Positions 1 through 11,824 of a stretch of 64,000 nt of DNA are shown one piece after another. How positions within the stretch are numbered: the stretch's first letter is position 1; every line of letters starts with the position of its first letter. Made by a program: the position numbers and the translations under genes. The notes beneath the pieces are model-generated. The model did no database searches and was not told the DNA's origin. It saw only the letters and a list, made by a program, of their open reading frames with translations. Where the stretch lies: NCBI GenBank assembly GCA_007922305.1, contig ML677385.1, positions 3,757,996 to 3,821,995 on the forward strand, given 5' to 3'. This DNA is from Dermatemys mawii (lineage: Eukaryota; Chordata; Testudines; Dermatemydidae).

Positions 1-1221
1 ATGTTAAAGCCATTTTAGCAAAATTAAGCCCAGGTTTTAAAATAGTTTCCTAATATGGAGTTGTAGTTTTATTGCAGTTCATTTGAGCTCCTTTTATTTT
101 TAAAAATAAGATTTCTAACAAGGACTGGCTTTTTAAAACAAAGGGTTAATTGTTTTCCTGCTTCTATGATGCTTGTTGTTTTCTGATTTTTAACGTTGTG
201 TATTTAAAATAGCAGAACCAAAACTTTAAAAGGATTTTCCCATCAAATTTTTTAAAAGTATCTTATGCTCATTCTCAGATGTGATGTTCTTTATATAGAC
301 AACCTTTCAGTAGTTAAATAAAAAGAAGTTGATTGTATAGAACGTAGAAACAAAAGCCAGCAAACTAATTATCAGTTGCTGTATAATGTATTTTTCTGTG
401 TACTAATACAAAAACTTATCACTGCTATTTGAGGAACTAATTTTCTGAGACTACTAGACTGAGTAACTGTATTTTTGACTTATTACTGTTTTAGTTATCA
501 CTGGGTAAATGTGTGAAACTAGAGTTGCTATTTCAGATTTTACCACTATACAAATTGTTGCATTCGTCAAAGCCTTTCTGCAGCATATACAAGTCTTTGT
601 GTTTGTACACAATAAATGGGGGGCACTTTCTAGTGATTAAGAGATTCCAAATTAAGCATGTTTCATAGAGTATGGTATAGCAGTTCATGAAAGGTGAAAG
701 AAACATTTTCTGATATTTACTTAATCTACTAATTTAGTACAGTGTTCCACTGAAACTACTCAGCAATTGTAAATCTCTCATTGCAATAATACAAGGTGTC
801 TGTCCTGTTACTTCACTTCAGTACACATCAGCTGTACCCCTTGTAAGTTATGTTTATTTGCCATATGCACTTCTCAAACAAAGTGAGGCGATATCTTATT
901 TTATATGGAGTTTTAAGGCATCTAGTTGGATAAACTTAGTTTGCCTTCAGGTATACTATGCTTGTACTTTATTTTGGAAGACCCTTGTGTTCTCATATTA
1001 CTTAAAATGCTGCCGGCTGTTTCAGAAAGCCAATTAAGACACAGTGTTAGCTGTCAGTTGCAAAAACTTTAAACAATTGCATTTTTAAAATGATTCTCTT
1101 GGGACTAATGTTCTTTATCATAAATATCTTGGGAAGACACACTCAATCTGTTTACTGTACAAAGTGGGAGTCCTATGTGTAATATCACCTGTGGTTAAAC
1201 TTTATCTACAGAATTATTTAT

Positions 1222-1249
1222 ACTGATTTTTGTTATCTTATTTTTACAG
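1222..1249 (+). other. Possible 3' splice acceptor
   Basis: A T-rich tract runs into TTTTTACAG at 1241-1249, a good vertebrate acceptor by eye. The three possible frames downstream close after 4, 14 or 21 codons, as a last coding exon would. None of the three tails was recognised. Such sites are common by chance in AT-rich DNA, so this is only a candidate. Confidence 0.2.
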
Positions 1250-2979
1250 GTCATGTCAGAATAATGCTGTGCATCAATCAGTCCGGAACTTGTAGTTGCC
1301 CATCAGTCGCTCAGTAGTCAGTGTAGATTCTGTCTTTACAATCAGCAGCTACATCTGGCTACTGGGTCTCTGATGACATCTTGTAGCTTCTGTCCATGCA
1401 TTTTGTAGCAGATTATTTGGCATTCTTTATGATAATACAAACTTGATCATGTCTCCTAGATGCAAAACATTTCACAGTACTACCAAGTTATTTGATATCA
1501 TTTGGGGTTTGGAAATCATAAATGTATAATAAGGAATGAAATATTAGTAGGATTTACTTCATAGCGTGTAGTGGATTAAGAGCACCTCTTTGTTTTTCTG
1601 TTAGAATGCTTCAATGTGTTTTCTCATTTACACACACAGCTTCTAATCTAAACTTTTCTAGTAATGTAAATATAATTCTGTATGATGAAAAATATAATCT
1701 AGAGTTTTAGTTCTTTATTATCTTAATTGTTTGTTGATTATGCTTGCTAAAACCCAATATTCACATCTTAAGCCAAACCCAGTCTTTGTGTCTTATCATT
1801 CACTTCACTATAGCATGTGATGGGAAGAATGAACACCATAGATGGTAGTCTCTCCAGCCATTGCGAGAGGTGTAATGATCAGAATAGTGGAAGATTACCC
1901 AGGTTTGGGGCATGAACCTGGCATACAATGTAGAATTCTGTGTTTGTTAAGCAACAGCTACATTGTCTGCTGGGTTTCAAGCTGCCTGGAAATACAAAAC
2001 AAATTCCTGTCTTAGCACCTATGTTCTCTGTGTGAGCCTGTCCTAGGTACTTAACAAGGAAAATAAGCTGATTGAGGGGCAAATCTTTCTGCCCTTTTTC
2101 AAACAAGTGATCATCCTGGAGTCAGTGGCACTCTGCTTGCTTGGAATGAGGCTAGCAGCACTTGGCTGAAACTGAAAATGAAGTTTCAAGGCACTGATGC
2201 AACGTATGTGTTTAAATGTTGATACCTCTTTTTGTTTATTTTGTAAATTTATTTTCAAGGAGATTGGAGATGACTTATGCACTCCAGTTTAAAACACAGT
2301 GGTTCTGCTATTAATGCTGTCCCTTTTATTAAGAGTACAAAAAGATCTATATATATGCATGAAAAATCTACCTCTGGATTCATGTTAAACCATTTTTATA
2401 TTCAGTATAAGCAACTCACTGAAGATGTTTATACTAGTGGGGAGGGAGAGGGTTAGTTAACATAATGTGTACTGGCCTTTCACTGCAAGAGACTCAACTT
2501 CTGTTCTAAATTGTTTTGCAAATGAAAACAAACTTGGCCTGCTAAATTTGTGCATATCATAGAGGCACACAGTGCAACAGAACTGGCACTTTCAGAATGA
2601 GAGACCCAAGACTGGAATATTGTAGATCAGGCTTGAAAGGGCAAAGGCAAAGCTGTGTGGGGAAGCTTGCACAGCATGTGCTCTGTAGTCTATGCCTGTT
2701 TCCCCTCTCTGCTGTTAACTGCTCACTGTCAAACTTCAAGTTCACTTGCACATTGGTGAGTGATTAACAAAGATCACTCAAATTAGAGGAAGATGACATT
2801 TTATTTGTGAGATACACCCTTTGGTCAAGAATCTTATTTGTGTGAAGAGACAGGTCTAAGTTAGTAATGCATATTAGAGCGCCAATACAGAACTGCTTCT
2901 ATTTGAATACAATACTCTAAGAGACAAGGGATCTTTAGGTATGATCTTGCCAAGAAAATCTGTGCTTTCGTAAAGTTCA

Positions 2980-3092
2980 AATAAAGCTGCTAATTGAAAA
3001 TGCTGTGTGAGACGTCATATTTGCTGTTTTGAAACTGAGTAATTTTAGATTTCATAGCTTAATGAGCAGATGCTTTACTTTACCTAAATAAA
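2980..3092 (+). terminator. Possible poly(A) signals (two AATAAA hexamers)
   Basis: AATAAA occurs at 2980-2985, followed within about 40 bases by GT-rich sequence (TGCTGTGTGAG, then TGCTGTTTTG). It occurs again at 3087-3092. The first has the shape of a cleavage/polyadenylation site. If the acceptor near 1249 is real, these would close a 3'UTR of about 1.7-1.8 kb. AATAAA is frequent by chance in AT-rich DNA. Confidence 0.2.
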
Positions 3093-3475
3093 GATGGACT
3101 TTCTACAGAAACTGTAAGTAATCTATGTCGTAGTGTGTCTTCCAGCTCTTTAAGCTATACAGTTCTTTACATTCTAAGAACTAGATGAATGGATGAAAAG
3201 AGACTAGAAAATGCATGCACCCAATAGTCATAATGAAGGTCATTCCCCCACCCGCCCCCTTTTATGAATTAGCACCTGTGTGGCATTATTTTTCCTCTTA
3301 CGGACTTGTTTATGTCCCTTGGAAAATTATTGTCTCCAATTCATATCTTTAGAAATAGTGTTTATTCATCAGACTTTTGGCATTTGGATGTTGTATGTTG
3401 TTAAGAAACACCAGCAGTTGCTTCTAGTTACTTGAACTAATTGAACATCCTTGTATAATTCTGGTTACCTTAGCT

Positions 3476-4390
3476 CAGGGGTGGGCAAACCTCTTGGCCC
3501 GAGGGCCTCATCGGGGTTGCAACATTATATGGAGGGCCGGGTAGAGAAGGCGGTGCATCCCCAAATCGCCTGGCCCCACCCTCAGTCTGACCCCCTGACT
3601 GCCCCCCTCGGAATCTCTGACCCATTCAAATCCCCCCCCCCCCACTCCTTGTCCCCTGACCGCCTGCTCCAGAGACCCTGCGCCCCTAACCACCTCCCTG
3701 GACCCCACCCCCTATCTGAGCCCTCCTGCTCCTTGTCCCCGACTGCCGCCTCCCACGATCCCCCACCCTAACTGCCCCTCCCAGAACCCCACCCCCTATC
3801 CACCCCCACAGCTCCCTGTCCCATACTGCCCCAACCTCTAACCACCACCCCCAGGACCCTACCCCCTAGTTAAGCCCCTCTGCTCCTTGTCCCCTGACCA
3901 TCCCCTCCCAAGACCTCCCACTCTAACTGCCCCCCAGAACCCCACCCAACCCCCCTGCTCCCTGTCCTCTGACTGCCTCAACCCCTATCCACACCCCCAT
4001 CCCCTGACAGAGCCCCAGGACTCCCACACCTGTCCAACTCCCATCCCCTGACCCCCCAAACCTTCACCCAATCCAACTCCTTTTGCTCCCTGTTCCCTGA
4101 CTGCCCCTTGGGACTCCCTGCCCTTTATCCAAACCCCTAGCCCCCACCCCCTTACCACGTTGCTCAGAGCAGCATGTCTGGCAGCCACATGGCCCAGCTG
4201 AAGCCAGACACAATTCTCCACACAAGCGTGCAGCTCTGCTGCCCAGAGTGCTGCCCGCGCGCCGGTGTGGCAGGGGGCCACATAGCAGGAGACGGGGAAG
4301 GGCAAGCCTCCCCATCCGGCAGCTCAGAGGCCGGGCAGGACGGTCCTGCGGGCTGGATGTGGCCCGTGGGCTGTAGTTTGCTCACCTCTG
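3476..4390. mobile_element. hAT-like non-autonomous DNA transposon, 915 bp
   Basis: The ends are an imperfect TIR: CAGGGGTGGGCAAAC on the left and the complement of CAGAGGTGAGCAAAC on the right (13 of 15 match). The flanks are CCTTAGCT (3468-3475) and CCCTAGCT (4391-4398), a 7-of-8 target-site duplication typical of hAT transposons. The inside is strongly C-rich on the plus strand, built of degenerate repeats of a CCCTGACTGCCCC type. The element encodes no transposase and must have been moved in trans. The overlapping open frames of about 65-105 codons on both strands are by-products of the CG-rich composition. The one TSD mismatch suggests an old insertion. Confidence 0.85.
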
Positions 4391-6109
4391 CCCTAGCTTC
4401 TCCCCTTCTTGAAATCATCTTTATGAAAAGCTGATTTGCCTTATGCATCATGCTCTAGTAATGGCAATATTGTTTCTTTAAACATTTTGACAATTTACTC
4501 TGACATTCCGACACTTTACTCCTGTTGAGCCCAGATTATCAGCTTTTTTAAAAAAACATACAGTTGCCAAGTCTTACCTGCATACAAACATTGTCCCTTT
4601 AATTCTGAGTTTCTCAACTGTTCACACATTTGGAATAAGAAAATGATCAGGGTAAAGTAAGTCTAAACGTGTTCTACAGTAAGCACCGGATAAATTCACA
4701 TCAATGCAGGATAGCCCTCTCCCCTATTCAGTTTCACTTCCCCACCATGTTTCAGTTAAACTCATGGTGTTGAAATCCCCTTTGTGGGCAGGTACTTCTG
4801 GTTCCCCTATTTTTCTTTGTCATGCTACTAACATTTGTATACAGACACCTTAAAAACTCCCTCTTAGTTGCTGGCTTTGTTGTCAGAGTGTTTTGTCTTA
4901 AGTTTCATCAGATGCCTTAGGCATGTACATTAGCCTTTCAGAACATTTACCCACCTATCTACTTGTTTTAGTTCTATGTTTCTTCCACTGTTCACTCATT
5001 GACAACATCCACATGGACTGGTAAGAGTGCCTGTGCCTTATTCCTTGAGGTGAACTACTAGTATGTCTACTTAAACCATCCAAATCATAAGGTGCAATCC
5101 TGACTCCACTAAAGCTAAGTTTTGCCATTGACTTCAGTGGAAATGGGATTCCTCCAGTGATGTTAAACCTAATCGCTTGAACCCACAATTAAGCCCATGT
5201 TTTCCAAAACAATCCACTGAATGAGTTGTTCAGGACCACTAAGTGAGTCGGGCTGAACGAGGATTAAACAAAAGTTACTAGCTCCCAGTTTTGTGCTCAG
5301 TCCACATCAACAAACAATACGTCAGACAGGATGTGCAGTCATAACTGACTTAATTCCTGCTGCTTCATGTATTGTATAAATCCCCCCCTCTTTCCCCTAT
5401 GCTCAGTTTTCCTAGCATCCTAATGCCCATGTAGCACCTTTCTGTACCCTTCACCACCACGCTTCCCCCCCACCCCAGGATTAACTTGTTTGCCTATTTA
5501 ATGCACAGGGTATCTTCCTTCATCGCTTAGTTATCCTGCTTTTGTTTTCTGGCTCCAGCCAGCCAACTGGAATTTCTTGATGCTTACAATTTGCTACATT
5601 TGTGCACCGTGAACAATGTGTTTCTATAGTCAATGAGCTATATTTTCCCAAATATACAGTAGTTTACTGGCTGTATTCTGAGTTCTGAACACTATTTTGC
5701 CTTGCCATATCCACCTTGATGCATCTGTAGCACATAATGCCAAAATTATGCCCTATAGTAATAAAACTGTATTATATAATTTCCCTAGAGATCCTTTATT
5801 GCAGTATTAACAACTTCAGCCCTCAAGAAAAATTCCATGGTGTAGAGGCTAATTCATTATAGGGATGAACATCTTTTACACACACACAAATCCATATGGC
5901 AACAGCTGAATCAGTGGCTAAAGCAGTTGACTTCACTCTCAAATATGTATAGCATTGTGATTTTACTTGCATTTAACTGAAGGCCTGCATTCAGTACGTA
6001 AGCAAACGGATTAATTTGAAGAAAAAAATTGTATAATTGTAAAATAATGATATTGTAAAGGCATGGAGCAGCTATCCTGTTTGAACAGAATCTATACAAA
6101 CATTATAGC
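4391..6109. other. Unique sequence without a gene
   Basis: No coding frame or transposon boundary was found. The stretch includes one short palindrome-like reptilian repeat (listed separately) and short C-runs near 5,385 and 5,465. Confidence 0.5.
5085..5175. repeat. Short interspersed repeat (CAATCCTG / TGACTTCAGTGG type)
   Basis: The block contains GGTGCAATCCTG, then TTTTGCCATTGACTTCAGTGG and a reversed GGGATTCCT. This resembles a short palindromic repeat that is very common in reptile genomes and recurs in this window at about 21.57, 44.82 and 56.36 kb. The family name is not known to me and the boundaries are approximate. Confidence 0.4.
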
Positions 6110-6240
6110 TCTGGATCACTAGATGATTGCCTGTTCTGTTCATTCCCGCTGAAGCATCTGGCACTGACCACTGTCAGAAGACAGGATACTGGGCTAGATA
6201 GACCATTGGTCTGACCCAGTATGGATATTATGTTCTGTAT
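6110..6240 (+). mobile_element. CR1 LINE 3' end fragment
   Basis: The text matches the common CR1 3' UTR pattern: CTGGCACTGACCACTGTCAG, then ACTGGGCTAGATAGACC and TCTGACCCAGTATGG, ending in a short ATTATGTTCT-type tail. It is heavily 5'-truncated, as usual for CR1 (target-primed reverse transcription). No coding capacity remains. Confidence 0.85.
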
Positions 6241-6327
6241 TTAGTACAACCTTGCCCTCTTTCTGTCTGTTGGGATTATTGTTAACATAAGAACAAGCCT
6301 GGCTGTGCCTAGGGTTTCCCTGCAGCA

Positions 6328-6449
6328 TAAGGTGACCAGACAGCAAATGTGAAAAATCGGGACAGGGGGTGGGGTAAAAGGAGCCTATGTAAGCAAAAGA
6401 CCCAAAAATTGGGACTGTCCCTATAAAATCGGGACATCTGGTCACCCTA
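6328..6449 (+). mobile_element. Short hAT-type MITE (GGTGACCAGA family), copy 1
   Basis: The 122-bp element is bounded by TAAGGTGACCAGA and TCTGGTCACCCTA. The flanks CTGCAGCA (6320-6327) and CCGCAGCA (6450-6457) match at 7 of 8, giving a hAT-type 8-bp TSD. The middle reads as GGGACAGGG, AGGAGCCTATGTAAG, AAGACCCAAAAATTGGGACTG and TATAAAATCGGGACATC. Two relatives lie at 33625-33754 (same orientation) and 52451-52579 (reversed). It is non-autonomous, and the nearby frames on the minus strand are not genes. Confidence 0.88.
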
Positions 6450-6666
6450 CCGCAGCAGCATCCCAGTCCCACTTGCACAAAGAGCCAGTCCAACCCCCTT
6501 AGCTCCAGAGTGGAGCCAGTGAGTCACTCCTGCTACAATGAACAGCAGCTCTCCAAACCTGCTCACAGGACAGGTTAGCAAAAGAACCCTACCATTCTGT
6601 TACAAAGTACCATGACAACTGTATGTCTTGACCTGTTTCATATATTCCCTATGTTGATGCCACTCA

Positions 6667-7690
6667 AACTCAGAGACTTTAAGGTCAGAAGGGACCCTCG
6701 TGATCATTTGAGGCACATTGAAGGCCACAGAATCCCACCCATCTACTCCTGTCATAGACCCTTAACCTCTGGCTGAGATACTGATCTTGATTGAAAGACC
6801 ACAGGTTGCAAAGACTCCACCAGTGAATCTGGTTCAAACCAAGTGACCTGTGCCTCATGCTGCATATGAATGTGAAAATCCTTTTTGGTCTCTGCCAGTC
6901 TGACCTAAATGAAAATCCCTTCCCACCCTCGAATATGGCACTCAGTTAGACCAGAGGTAGGCAACCTATGGCACGTGTGCCGAAGGCAGCATGCAAGGTG
7001 ATTTTCAGTGGCACTCACGCTGCCTGGGTCCTGGCCACTGGTCCGGGGGGCTCTGCATTTTAATTTAATTTTAAATGAATCTTCTTAAACATTTAAAAAA
7101 CCTTATTTACTTTACATACAATAGTTTAGTTCTATATTAAAGATTTGTAGAAAGCGACCTTCTAAAAACATTAAAATATATTACCAGCACGCGAAACCTT
7201 AAATTAGAGTGAATGAATGAAGACTCGGCACCCCACTTCGGAAAGGTTGCCGACCCCTGAGTTAGACACTGAGCGTGACCCAACGGCAGGACACCTGGGA
7301 CAGAATTTACTGGAGTAACTCAGGAGTCCTCCCGTTCTACTCTCCCATCTCCAGCCATTGGAGGTGTTTGCTACTAGCAGTTGCTGATGAGCCACATGCC
7401 ACTGTAGGGACCCCCTCATTGTACCATCCTAACCATAAACTTATCAAGCTTAGTCTTGAAACAAGTTAGAGTTTTTACTCCCCTAGGAAGGCTGCTCCAA
7501 ACTTAACTTCTCTGTGGTTAAAAACCTTCATCTAATTTCAGGCCTAACCATGTTGGTGGCCAATTTGTATCCATTTGTTCTTATGCCAGCATTGGCCCTG
7601 AACTTAAATAACTCCTCTCCCTCCCTAGTATTTATCCCTCTGATGTATTTATAGAGACCCACTGTAGTCTGCAAATATACTGCAGAACTT
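6667..7690 (-). mobile_element. CR1 LINE 3' part, interrupted by a hAT MITE
   Basis: Read on the minus strand this is a CR1 3' region. The plus-strand text shows its complement: GACTTTAAGGTCAGAAGGGACC at the left end, and at 7440-7650 the region that reads AAGCTTAGTCTTGAAACAAG through AACTCCTCTCCCTCCC. The hAT element at 6952-7259 splits it with a perfect 8-bp TSD, so the CR1 was present first. All CR1 frames are closed by stops. Confidence 0.75.
6952..7259. mobile_element. hAT MITE of 308 bp (GGTAGGCAACCT family), copy 1
   Basis: The TIRs are CAGAGGTAGGCAACCT on the left and the complement of CAGGGGTCGGCAACCT on the right (14 of 16). The 8-bp TSD AGTTAGAC is perfect (6944-6951 and 7260-7267). 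The inside has CCTGGGTCCTGGCCACTGG and an AT-rich half. A second copy lies at 10209-10509. No transposase is encoded. It sits inside an older minus-strand CR1. Confidence 0.92.
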
Positions 7691-9789
7691 GAAGTGAAAA
7701 TTCCTGTTTGAAATTATTTTCACACCACGTGGAAAGTCCTTTGAGAGACTGTACGACGTGCCTCTAAGGATGCTGCTCAAATAGGGCATTACACTGGTTG
7801 CATTTACACATGCAGCTCTGCTGAACTCAAAGGGCCTGAGTGCTCACCAATGTGATTCAGGGTTGTACAGTCTGCCTCGTATTACTACTTACAATAAATG
7901 AGGGGAAAGGGTCTTCATTCTTTTGGACAAGCTATTTGGTATGAGTGAGTGACCTATGCACGACTTAAGACTTTGACCTGGGGCTCAAGTGATAGACAGG
8001 ACTTCGTGTGTGTCCTTGATAATGAGGTGGGTTACCCTTGCTTTAACTAGTAGGCTTACAATTGGTAGGTTATATTATAAAAGATATTTTAATTATTGCT
8101 TAAAAATCCTTATTAAGCCACAGTACAAGCAAGATCCATCTGGATACTTCTCCTCTCTTTTTATGTGGCCTGAGCTTTCTAGTGATAAAATGAAGTTTTA
8201 TCATATGTTAAAATATGTCACTTAAAAAGAGAGGCAAGATGAATAATTGTTCTTAATATAACAAAAGCAGCATATACTTGCATGACTAATGCAATTCAAC
8301 AAAACCCATCGTTCTGATCTCTGCTATACAATAGCGAATATCATTTCAGGTGGCTTTGAATAATTGCTGCTTCTGCACATTAACTTTTTTATATAAGTTA
8401 CTATTTTTTTTAGCTACTCAAAGTTTGTTCTTTAGGTTGCTTAGTAACACACAGATGCTAAGCCTTCCCAATCACAGCAAAAAGCAATGTGACTTTGAAC
8501 GCCAGTTGTCAATGCAAAATTCTTTTCCAAAATTAGTGTCTGTCAAACTAGTGAACGGTAGTGTTGCTGTAATTCAATTTAATCATGTTGCCTAAGGTAT
8601 CTGCTGTTTTCCCCCATAGAAAACATTTCCAGGTGCCTTACTATGGTGAATATCTTAATCTCTTTTAGCTACAAGAAAACAATTTCCTTTTAAGAAAAAT
8701 TTAGAAAGCAGAAAGTGCGGAAAAGGAAGCAAATTGCAGGTCCTAGCCATCTAACTCACTAATTTGCACGTCATAAGGTGGTAATATTCTCACTGACTTT
8801 GTTGGCACTTATTTGTGTGACAGGAGAATTCCAAAGAGTAAACTGGATTGAGTGCTGACACAGTAATTTTTCCCATATACCAAGACCAACCACATTGTAA
8901 ACAATATAGAAATGAATGAATTTGAGTCTGAGATTTTTCATTTTACAGACTTCCACTTCTTTCAAACAGGATCAAACATGCACTACAGAATGTTCAGTTA
9001 AAAGTGTATGACCAAAACCGACTTCACCTCTGTCCCTAAATCTAGTTTAGCTCAAAGCAAGCATTGATTTCTCCCCACCCCTCCTCCAGTTCCTGTAAGA
9101 ATTTAATAAGCATCCCACTAAAAACCCTGTGCTATGACAGTTTTTCACTAAGAAAAAGAAAGCCCTCCACCTGTGTATTTGTTTCTCCCAGTGGTTCACA
9201 CAGGCCAGGAAGATCATCTGTGACCGCTATGAGAGCAGCAGCAAAAAAAAAAAATATCTCTGCTAAGACCAGGAAATATGAGCTGCTGCTTCCTGAGGTG
9301 TACTGTCTCTATTCCATGAAATTCACAATCTGCTCATGCACAGAGGAGTCCATAACAAATTCACCTTTTCTTTGGCTTATATGACATACTGAGCCAGCTC
9401 AAATGGGTTGTGCTTTTGCCAAAAGAGCCAAAAAAAAAAATAAATCCATCAAAACCATGAAGGTTTTGCCATGTAGTGCCTCTTCTTTGTAGCCTTTCTT
9501 GTAAGCAAGAAGAGGTTCTGTTTTGAACATTCCCATCTCTGTACTTCAACAGAGTGGCATTGGGTGGACATAGGTTACACTAGATGAGAATTGAGTCATT
9601 AAGCACAGGACTAGGAGACATAAAAGGAGATCATTTCTGCAGAGTTGTCATAAGAAATACCAGGAAAGGAAGAAGTACATCTTGAGCTGCAGGTGTCAGG
9701 CATACTGCAGCATGTTTATGTTCTTGTCTGCTGAACAGCTACAGTTCTGTGTTCTAACGTGTAAAAAGCTCTGACCCTCACCCCTCTAG
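7691..9789. other. Unique AT-rich sequence without a gene
   Basis: No transposon boundary or convincing coding frame was seen. The open frames of 60-106 codons have no recognisable domain. Short A-runs occur near 9,245 and 9,430. Confidence 0.5.
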
Positions 9790-11820
9790 TGCAGTGAATG
9801 CAGCATGTACAATTATCTGCCTTGTGTGCAGGTGACATGGTGCAAGCAACTCCTGGCCCTCCAGAGAGACAGTACAGGCTCTTGAAGGCAGAGTACCTGA
9901 AGTGGAGGAGCTAAGGGAGATGGAGGAGCCTGCAGTTTAGGTGGAGGCATCTCTTAGGGATGAATTTATTGACGGGGAAACTATATCCTAGTAAAGAGGA
10001 TAGGAAATAAGTTGGTAAAGTACAGGTAGGAGCTAGTGAGGAACAGTCAAATATGAGAGTCCCATTAAAAATAGAACACAAGGAGGCAAACAAGTAAATA
10101 AATATCGGCAAAATGTACAAGTGCTTATATACAAATGCTAGATGTCTACATACTTAGATGGCTGAACTAGAGTGCCTAGCAATACATGAGGACATTGATG
10201 TAATAAAGCAGGGGTAGGCAACCTATGGCATGCGTGCCGAATGCGGCAAGCAAGCTGATTTTCAGTGGCACTCACACTGCCTGGGTCCTGGCCACTGATC
10301 TGGGGGCTCTGCATTTTAATTTAATTTTAAATGAAGCTTCTTAAACATTTTATTTACTTTACATACAACAATAGTTTAGTTCTATACTATAGACTTATTG
10401 GAAGAGACCTTCTAAAAATGTTTAAATGTATTACTGGCACATGAAATCTTAACTTAGAGTGAATAAATGAAGACTCGACACACCACTTCTGAAAGGTTGC
10501 TGACCCTTGTAATAAAGCATCATGGAAACTTGGTGGAATGAGGATAATCAAAAGGGACGTGGTAATACCAGGGTACAAAATACATAGGAATGACAGAGTA
10601 GGTCCCACTGGTGGGGGCGTGGCACTACAGGGGAAAGAAAGCATAAAGTAAAATAAAGTAAAAATAGTAAATGAATCAAACTGTACAGTTGAATCTCTAT
10701 AGATAGAAATGCCATGCTTGAACAATACAAGTATAGCAGCAGGAATATAGTACCAACGACCTCACCAGGAGGGAGACAGTGATTGTGAACTGCTCAGGGA
10801 GATTAGAGAGGCTACAAAAGCAGAAAATGCAAAGATGGGGATTCCAACTATCCTCATCTGATCAGGAAAATGCCACCTCGGGAAGGGATGCAGAGAAAAG
10901 TTTCTAGACACCATAAGTAACTACTTCTTGGAGCAGCTTATCTTGGAAACCACAAGGCAAGAGGCAATTCTTGATTTAGTCCTAAACAGAGCACAGGATC
11001 TGGTCCAAGAGGTGAATATTGATGAACCTCTCTATAATAGCAATCATAATGTAATTACATTTAACATCTTTTAAGGGGAGAGATGCCAAAGAAACTCACC
11101 ACAGTAGCATTTAACTTCAAAAAGGGGAAATACATGAAAATGAGGTAGCTAGTTAAGCGGAAATTAAAAGGTACAGTCACAAGGGTGAAATGCCTGCAGA
11201 CTGCATGGGAGACTATTTAAAAAGACCATAATAGATTCTCAAACTCAACGTACCCCCAAATTAGAAACAAAGGACAAAAATTTTTACCATGACTAAGCAG
11301 TAGAGCAAAAGAGGTGAGTAGAAGCAAAAAGATATCCTTTAAAAATTGGAAGTCAAATCATACTGAGAAAACAGGAGCATAAAATCTGGCAGAGCTAGTG
11401 TAAAAGTATAATAAGACAGACCAAGAATGAATTTGAAGAACAGCTAGCAAAAGACTCAAAAACTAACAGCAATTTTTTTAAAAAATACATCAGAAGCCTG
11501 GTGCCACTGAATGATCAAGGTGCTAAAGGAGCACTCAAGGAAGATAAGCCTGTTTGCAGAGCAGCTAAATGAATTCTTAGCACCAGTCTTCACTGCAAAG
11601 GATGTGGGGGAAATTCCTACACTTAAGCCATACTTTGTAGGTGAGAAATCTAAGGAACTCTGCCAGATTTGGTTATCAGTAGCAGTGGTTTTGGAATAAA
11701 TTGATTGATTAAACAGCTAAGTCACCAGGACCAGATGTTATTTGCCAAAGAGTTCTGAAGGAACTCAAATATAAAATTGCTGAACTACTAATTGTGATAT
11801 GTAACCTATCGCTTCTAAGA
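9790..11820 (+). mobile_element. CR1 LINE, 5' and endonuclease part, 3'-truncated, interrupted by a hAT MITE
   Basis: The block starts with the end of a CR1 ORF1-like region (AGGCTCTTGAAGGCAGAG, then GTGGAGGAGCTAAGGGAG). It continues into the first half of ORF2: a degenerate endonuclease segment with short recognisable pieces such as CLYTNAR, PTILI and GKCHLGKGC. It ends in the linker before the reverse transcriptase (a frame at 11511-11699 carries FAEQLNEFLAPVFTAKD; SPGPD is read just after). Many stops and frameshifts break it. The reverse transcriptase and 3' UTR are missing, the reverse of the usual 5' truncation of CR1. The hAT copy at 10209-10509 is inserted in the endonuclease region. 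The element is dead. Confidence 0.8.
10209..10509. mobile_element. hAT MITE of 301 bp (GGTAGGCAACCT family), copy 2
   Basis: The TIRs are CAGGGGTAGGCAACCT and the complement of CAAGGGTCAGCAACCT. The 8-bp TSD TAATAAAG is perfect (10201-10208 and 10510-10517). The interior closely matches the copy at 6952-7259, with a few indels in the AT-rich half. It lies inside the CR1 endonuclease region and therefore post-dates that CR1. Confidence 0.92.
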
Positions 11821-11824
11821 ATAA

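Larger units (their letters stand above)
1..3467. other. AT-rich, repeat-poor sequence; no certain gene
   Basis: I see no recognisable interspersed repeat and no convincing coding frame here; the short open frames are chance. The stretch is AT-rich with many short T and A runs. It holds a splice-acceptor-like site ending at 1249 and two AATAAA hexamers near 2980 and 3087, so it could be the end of a host gene (last intron, short coding tail, long 3'UTR). It could equally be intronic or intergenic. I could not recognise a gene from the possible short C-terminal tails. Confidence 0.4.

Noticed and set aside
3985..4451. Several overlapping frames of 83-106 codons on both strands
   Set aside because: They lie in the C-rich interior of a hAT element, where stops are rare because of composition.
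6330..6447. TA-flanked mariner-type reading of the GGTGACCAGA MITE
   Set aside because: Extending the TIR reveals 8-bp duplications at three loci, so a hAT assignment fits better.
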